From contig OX344752.2 of the NCBI GenBank assembly GCA_947034885.2, forward strand, positions 8,432,001 through 8,496,000: DNA of 64,000 nucleotides, written 5' to 3'. The notes under the pieces were generated by a model. The model saw nothing but the letters and a program-made list of their open reading frames with translations. It did no database searches and was not told where the DNA came from. Below are positions 60,279-64,000 of this stretch, one piece after another. This DNA comes from Thuidium tamariscinum (Eukaryota > Streptophyta > Bryopsida > Hypnales > Thuidiaceae). Every line of letters begins with the position of its first letter. Position 1 is the first letter of the stretch. Made by a program: the position numbers and the translations under genes.

Positions 60279-62252
60279 TTACAAAGAATCATGGGAAAAC
60301 TGGTGCAGCAAAGGCAAGAATTTCGTCATGACGTCGGGAGTGGTGTGAAGCATAGCCGTGAAGTTGTCAGGGCTCTGAGAGCTCGGCAAGATGACGAAGT
60401 TACCATCCCAAGAAGCGCACGCGTTCCGCATCGATTTCACAGGGGGTCCGAAGCCAAAATCCAGCTCGTAGTAAGGAAACCGGTTCTGCCAGGAAGTCCC
60501 ACACTCGTGATCCGACCCTAGCAACTCTCCAGGAAACGGATTGAATTTCTTCGCTTCTGTCCAATCGACAAGATCCTGGTACCACTCCTTGGAGGCATGC
60601 TGAATGGACGTGGCTACCAAACTCGCAGAATACGCCAGTGGCTTGTTCAACAAGTCGTTTACTGTGGTTGTAACGTAAGGGCTGCCGATCACGTTGCCAA
60701 AAAAGCCTGCTGGTAACGACAGCTTCTTCCTCCCCTCGACTAGTGTCCACATTCGGACGAGATCCGTGCCTGGAAGCCCTCTTGCTTTCGTTATTGCACG
60801 CCATAGATGAGCCGAGACGTAGCACACTCTAGACAGCCTTGCTTGAGATGCTGCACTCTCCACTTCCTGCTTCAATTCATCAATAAGCTGCTTCGTAATC
60901 TCTACAATTTGCAAAGCAATCACGGTTTGCTTTGGCTTCAAATCAGTTGCACTTGAGATGCTCGAATGTTCAGGCTTGAGGTTCAAAAAATCCAAACGAT
61001 AATCTTCGGAGAAAGGGTCCGAGAGAATGAGAGGCTCCCTTGGTTTGACACAAGCGCGCTCATGAACAGGAACGAGAGAGATTTCTTCCCCCCTCGCAAG
61101 CTCCGCCCAGGACTTCATGAAGTGGAACCCAGAGAATCCATCTGCTACACAGTGTGCCCAGTTGGATGCCAACGTAATGCCGCCGCATTTGAAATGCGTC
61201 AACTGTCAAAAAAATTCCCAACCTTAGAAATCGATCACCTTAAAAACAACATACGATAGAGAATATTGAAATTGTTGAGGACCTCCTTTCGACGAACCAT
61301 CGTAATCAACAGCAACTCATCCACTCATGCACTTGGATGGTTTCAAATAGCAAATTGCGTGCAAGCACGACTTGGCTATGGCCACTGATCTTTGAACAGA
61401 AATGGTGTTGTCTACTGCCATTACAATCGTCTAGAACCTTCAACGTTGCAATTAAATAAGAATATCGTACAAAGGATCATCACCTATACGTCCTGACCCC
61501 TGTTAACTTACAAACATTAACTCATCTATGCATACACATGGATAGACTTATTTGAGAGTGATGCAAAAATATCTTGGCTAAAATCTGTGGCTACACATCT
61601 TTGAATGGAAAAGGGCTGTGTCCTGGCACTTATATTGGGAGCTCTGCAATTTCCCTTTCGATATTACAGAAGAAATTCATACTTCGACCCAACCTGATCA
61701 CGCCACAGCTAAAAAGTGACCATAACAAACTTCTGACCTAATCATTCAAGGCAAAAAACGAACCTGCACAATGAGAGCTGGCCGTCCAGCAGGATCGTCC
61801 GGCAATCGAGGATAATTCCCTAACCCCGCCTCCATCATCCCAGTTAACAAAAACGACGGCTGAAAGTCATTCTCATACTCCAACTCGTCAAGCTCCGCAT
61901 CAATGCAAGCCTCCACGAACACAGCTCCCGTATCGTCGCACACAATCCCCTGCACCTCCCCGCTCGACGTCCCCACTCTCCCCGCCAGCGGATAAAAAAA
62001 CACCAACGCTCTCTCCAACGACTTCCGCAATTCCTCTCCAACACTCTCCTTCCGCGAATGCTCCCGGTACACGCACAGCAAAGGGGTGTAGAACTGTACC
62101 CAATTGTGATCCAAATTTGAGAATGGCAGCCACCGATTCTCTATCGCTGTCGGGGCGGACGGTTTCACAAAACTTTTGCGCAGCACCTGGAGATTTCTAT
62201 TCTCCACCCGGGACTTCAATTTTAAACGTCCATCGAATCCTTCCGTGCCCAT
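60279..62252 (-). CDS. BAHD-family acyltransferase, 2 exons, 470 aa
   Basis: Exon 1 is 61764-62252 (163 codons) and exon 2 is 60279-61202 (307 codons plus stop), with a 561-bp phase-0 GT-AG intron (CAG/GTTCGT, GACAG/TTGACG). BAHD enzymes transfer acyl groups from acyl-CoA to alcohols or amines in the cytosol. Visible motifs are the catalytic HXXXD as HCVAD (residues 180-184), preceded by FKCGGITLASNW, and the structural DFGWG as DFGFG (about 411-415). The N-terminal half has the usual LVFFYPLAGRV segment. The intron falls right after a conserved Gln just before the HXXXD half, a position used by many plant BAHD genes. Length is normal (430-480 aa) and the gene looks intact. Substrate cannot be read from sequence; HCT-like or other hydroxycinnamoyl or alcohol acyltransferase activity is possible. 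Confidence 0.93.
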
Positions 62253-62254
62253 GG

Positions 62255-62268
62255 CCTAAACCCTAAAC
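62255..62268 (-). promoter_or_regulatory. Double telo-box just upstream of the BAHD start codon
   Basis: GTTTAGGGTTTAGG on the coding strand ends two bases before the ATG. It would lie in the 5' UTR. Such motifs are common near plant transcription and translation starts. Confidence 0.5.
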
Positions 62269-63536
62269 TTCCTACTCTGCGCTTCACAATAAAACAGAGC
62301 TGCGGATCTTCAAGCTCAATTTTCAAACTTCCACCACTTAAAAAAGCTATTTCTACACTCTCATACCTTCAGTAACAATCAGGTTCACTCGACCACCCCG
62401 ATCACCTCACAAATCCCGCCCCAGACACCATTCGAGAACAATCATCGCAATGAGGAGAATAAACAACCATAAAACTGCTATGCAACAATGTTCCCGGAAC
62501 GTTGCCCCCGGCGTTCCCAACGACATTCCGCGGAAGTTCGGGTCCGAAGGGAATTTAAAACAAAAAACAAAAAACACTTTGTTATCTATGTCCGGATGGT
62601 TTCAAGATAAAACATTTTCATCTAACTTTGAGCCCTTTCATCTTGCAATTTGTAAAGTCAAAGTTCTTGAAATTTATCCTACATACTCAAAATACTTGTC
62701 TCTAACTTTTTACCGTTTGGATTTCATAGAAAAAATTTCAACATTGCACAAGAAATCATAAAAAAGTTGCAAGATGATTTAGACTGACCAGGAAGAAAAA
62801 CAACTCACATACAATACCACAAAACTTCTTTGCAATCATTTTGTATAGTTTGTCTGAGATCAGTGCAGAACGATTAGGGCAAGTGAGTGATCAAACACCA
62901 TACCTCCCTAAATTGCGACACAGACTGCTAAAAGTTCCCAACCACCACAAATAGAAAAGACTTGATGAAAAGAAGCCGCCGACCCTCATGATTGGAGTGC
63001 CATGCAGGTTTTTTATGTCTTTCACTTGCGTTTCCATCTCTTTCTTTGGACTTCACGCTCTCGGTCATAAAATCTTGAATACAGTACTCCATCAATAAAC
63101 CATCAAGGCCATCAACTTTCTGCGTACAGAATTTCTTCCACATTCTTTCTCTGGCTCAATGAATCAGTCAAAAGTCACTAAATGAAAACGGAAAATAGAC
63201 TCATTTCCTAAACCCAAATCCTCAATCCAAAAAGGAATACTGGGTGCAGAAGATAGAGGGAACTTCACAAGACATGCAGTGCATAAACACTTTTCGAAAT
63301 TGCGGAAGTCTGACCCAACATTATTAAGTTCCAGCACGAAGCCTTCATCGCACTAAAAATACGGACTCCGAATCCATGCATTGATTGGCATGTCAATAAT
63401 AAATGAACTAAAAAACTTCTCCCTAAAAATAGTGGGGAGGAACAGTCCTCCCCTCGATGAGCTGCCACAGAAGGCGAAGGTCATGCAGCTGTATACAACA
63501 AATGTGGAACAGAGATCGTCGTGGTACGCTCAGACT
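62269..63536. other. Spacer between the BAHD gene and the upstream gene
   Basis: It must hold the BAHD promoter and the 3' UTR of the upstream gene. A GC-rich patch at about 62490-62550 contains the palindrome GTTCCCGGAAC. No TATA box stands out. A frame at 62928-63143 on the minus strand has no family I recognise and is not called. Confidence 0.45.
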
Positions 63537-63998
63537 TCACACTGGATATCGTCCGCCCAGCAGGGGTTGGGAAGGATCAGAATCTGAGCTCCGTTGCTGA
63601 TGGTTGGCGGCAGACGCGTCTACAGCGCAGAAAGCAGAAAACGAACCCGGTAAACCACATGCACACCGAGCTTGCACATAGAAATGCAGCATACTGCAGG
63701 AACTAGGGACCGGAAAATCTTGGATAGAGAAAGCCCGCACGACCGCCACCCCCAGATACTCGGGATGGCTGCTCCCAGGTCCTCCGGATTCTTCGCCTCG
63801 GGAAGCATACACGTAATACTGCACCCACCGGCAACCACCACTCTGTTCGTGGCTCTGCACCAAGCCCCACCTCAAAGTCAAGCTCACTGATTTCCACGCC
63901 TCGGACTTCCGGGTCCACACGGGTTCGCAACCTTCGAAAATGATCTCGGGCAACTCGCGGTCATGTTCGGGCTCAGTCGAAATGCGTAAATGTCCAAG
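63537..63998 (-). CDS. C-terminal part of a probable cytosolic endo-beta-N-acetylglucosaminidase (GH85), partial
   Basis: An open frame of 153 codons enters from the right edge and ends at a stop at 63537-63539. It begins LGHLRISTEPEHDRELPE, continues PVWTRKSEAWKSVSLTLRW and EYLGVAVVRAFSIQDFPVPS, and ends in an unremarkable tail. From memory, the C-terminal domain of plant ENGase has LGHI-I, a spaced Trp/Lys segment and a closing EYLGVA-V-AFY--L-VPS block, which fits well. ENGase cleaves the chitobiose core of N-glycans to release free oligosaccharides in the cytosol; its catalytic GH85 domain would lie outside the window. GC is high, unlike the flanks. All three frames are fairly open here, so reading-frame evidence alone is weak, and the last 40 residues may be diverged. 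Confidence 0.5.
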   Translation of the reverse strand, partial: LGHLRISTEPEHDRELPEIIFEGCEPVWTRKSEAWKSVSLTLRWGLVQSHEQSGGCRWVQYYVYASRGEESGGPGSSHPEYLGVAVVRAFSIQDFPVPSSCSMLHFYVQARCACGLPGSFSAFCAVDASAANHQQRSSDSDPSQPLLGGRYPV

Positions 63999-64000
63999 TA

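Noticed and set aside
60252-61259. Plus-strand and alternate minus-strand frames over the BAHD gene
   Set aside because: Shadows of exon 2, which carries the HXXXD and DFGFG motifs in one continuous frame.

Overview
This 64 kb window looks like nuclear DNA from a land plant with a large, repeat-rich genome. A gymnosperm or another non-angiosperm lineage such as a fern is my guess. The evidence is spliced plant genes with GT-AG introns, plant-specific families, only three recognisable host genes, and long AT-rich stretches of decayed, nested DNA transposons. The species is inference; nothing here fixes it.

Host genes, all on the minus strand: (1) 20757-23851, a complete four-exon GRF-interacting factor (GIF/AN3-type transcriptional co-activator), inside an island of normal GC (about 20.7-27.1 kb) that also holds a long upstream region. 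(2) 60279-62252, a complete two-exon BAHD acyltransferase with HXXXD and a DFGFG variant of the DFGWG motif. (3) 63537-63998, the end of a gene running off the right edge, best matched from memory to the C-terminus of cytosolic endo-beta-N-acetylglucosaminidase (GH85).

Mobile DNA, left to right: a 4.1 kb PIF/Harbinger-like element with two nearly identical 964-bp terminal inverted repeats (0.65-4.76 kb); a decayed 8 kb palindrome (5.3-13.2 kb) whose arms were invaded by other elements, one of them a palindrome of 175-bp units (6.24-7.79 kb); several families of short inverted-repeat elements (9.8-16 kb, 27.4-30.1 kb); a broken Ty1/copia retrotransposon (32.5-37.6 kb) sitting in a diverged second copy of the first element; a 13.4 kb inverted-repeat structure (40.3-53.7 kb) containing a broken TNP2-class (CACTA-type) transposase and two oppositely oriented arrays of a degenerate GTCAATTWGAC motif; then TTAA-flanked elements and a purine-rich 19-bp repeat array (54.7-59.3 kb).

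Most interesting: the 13.4 kb structure with its motif arrays; a 1.1 kb perfect-hairpin derivative of a short element family inserted exactly inside the transposase reading frame, which fixes its TTA target duplication; and the number of long hairpin-forming repeats, all potential double-stranded RNA sources if transcribed. I saw no tRNA, rRNA or CRISPR array.
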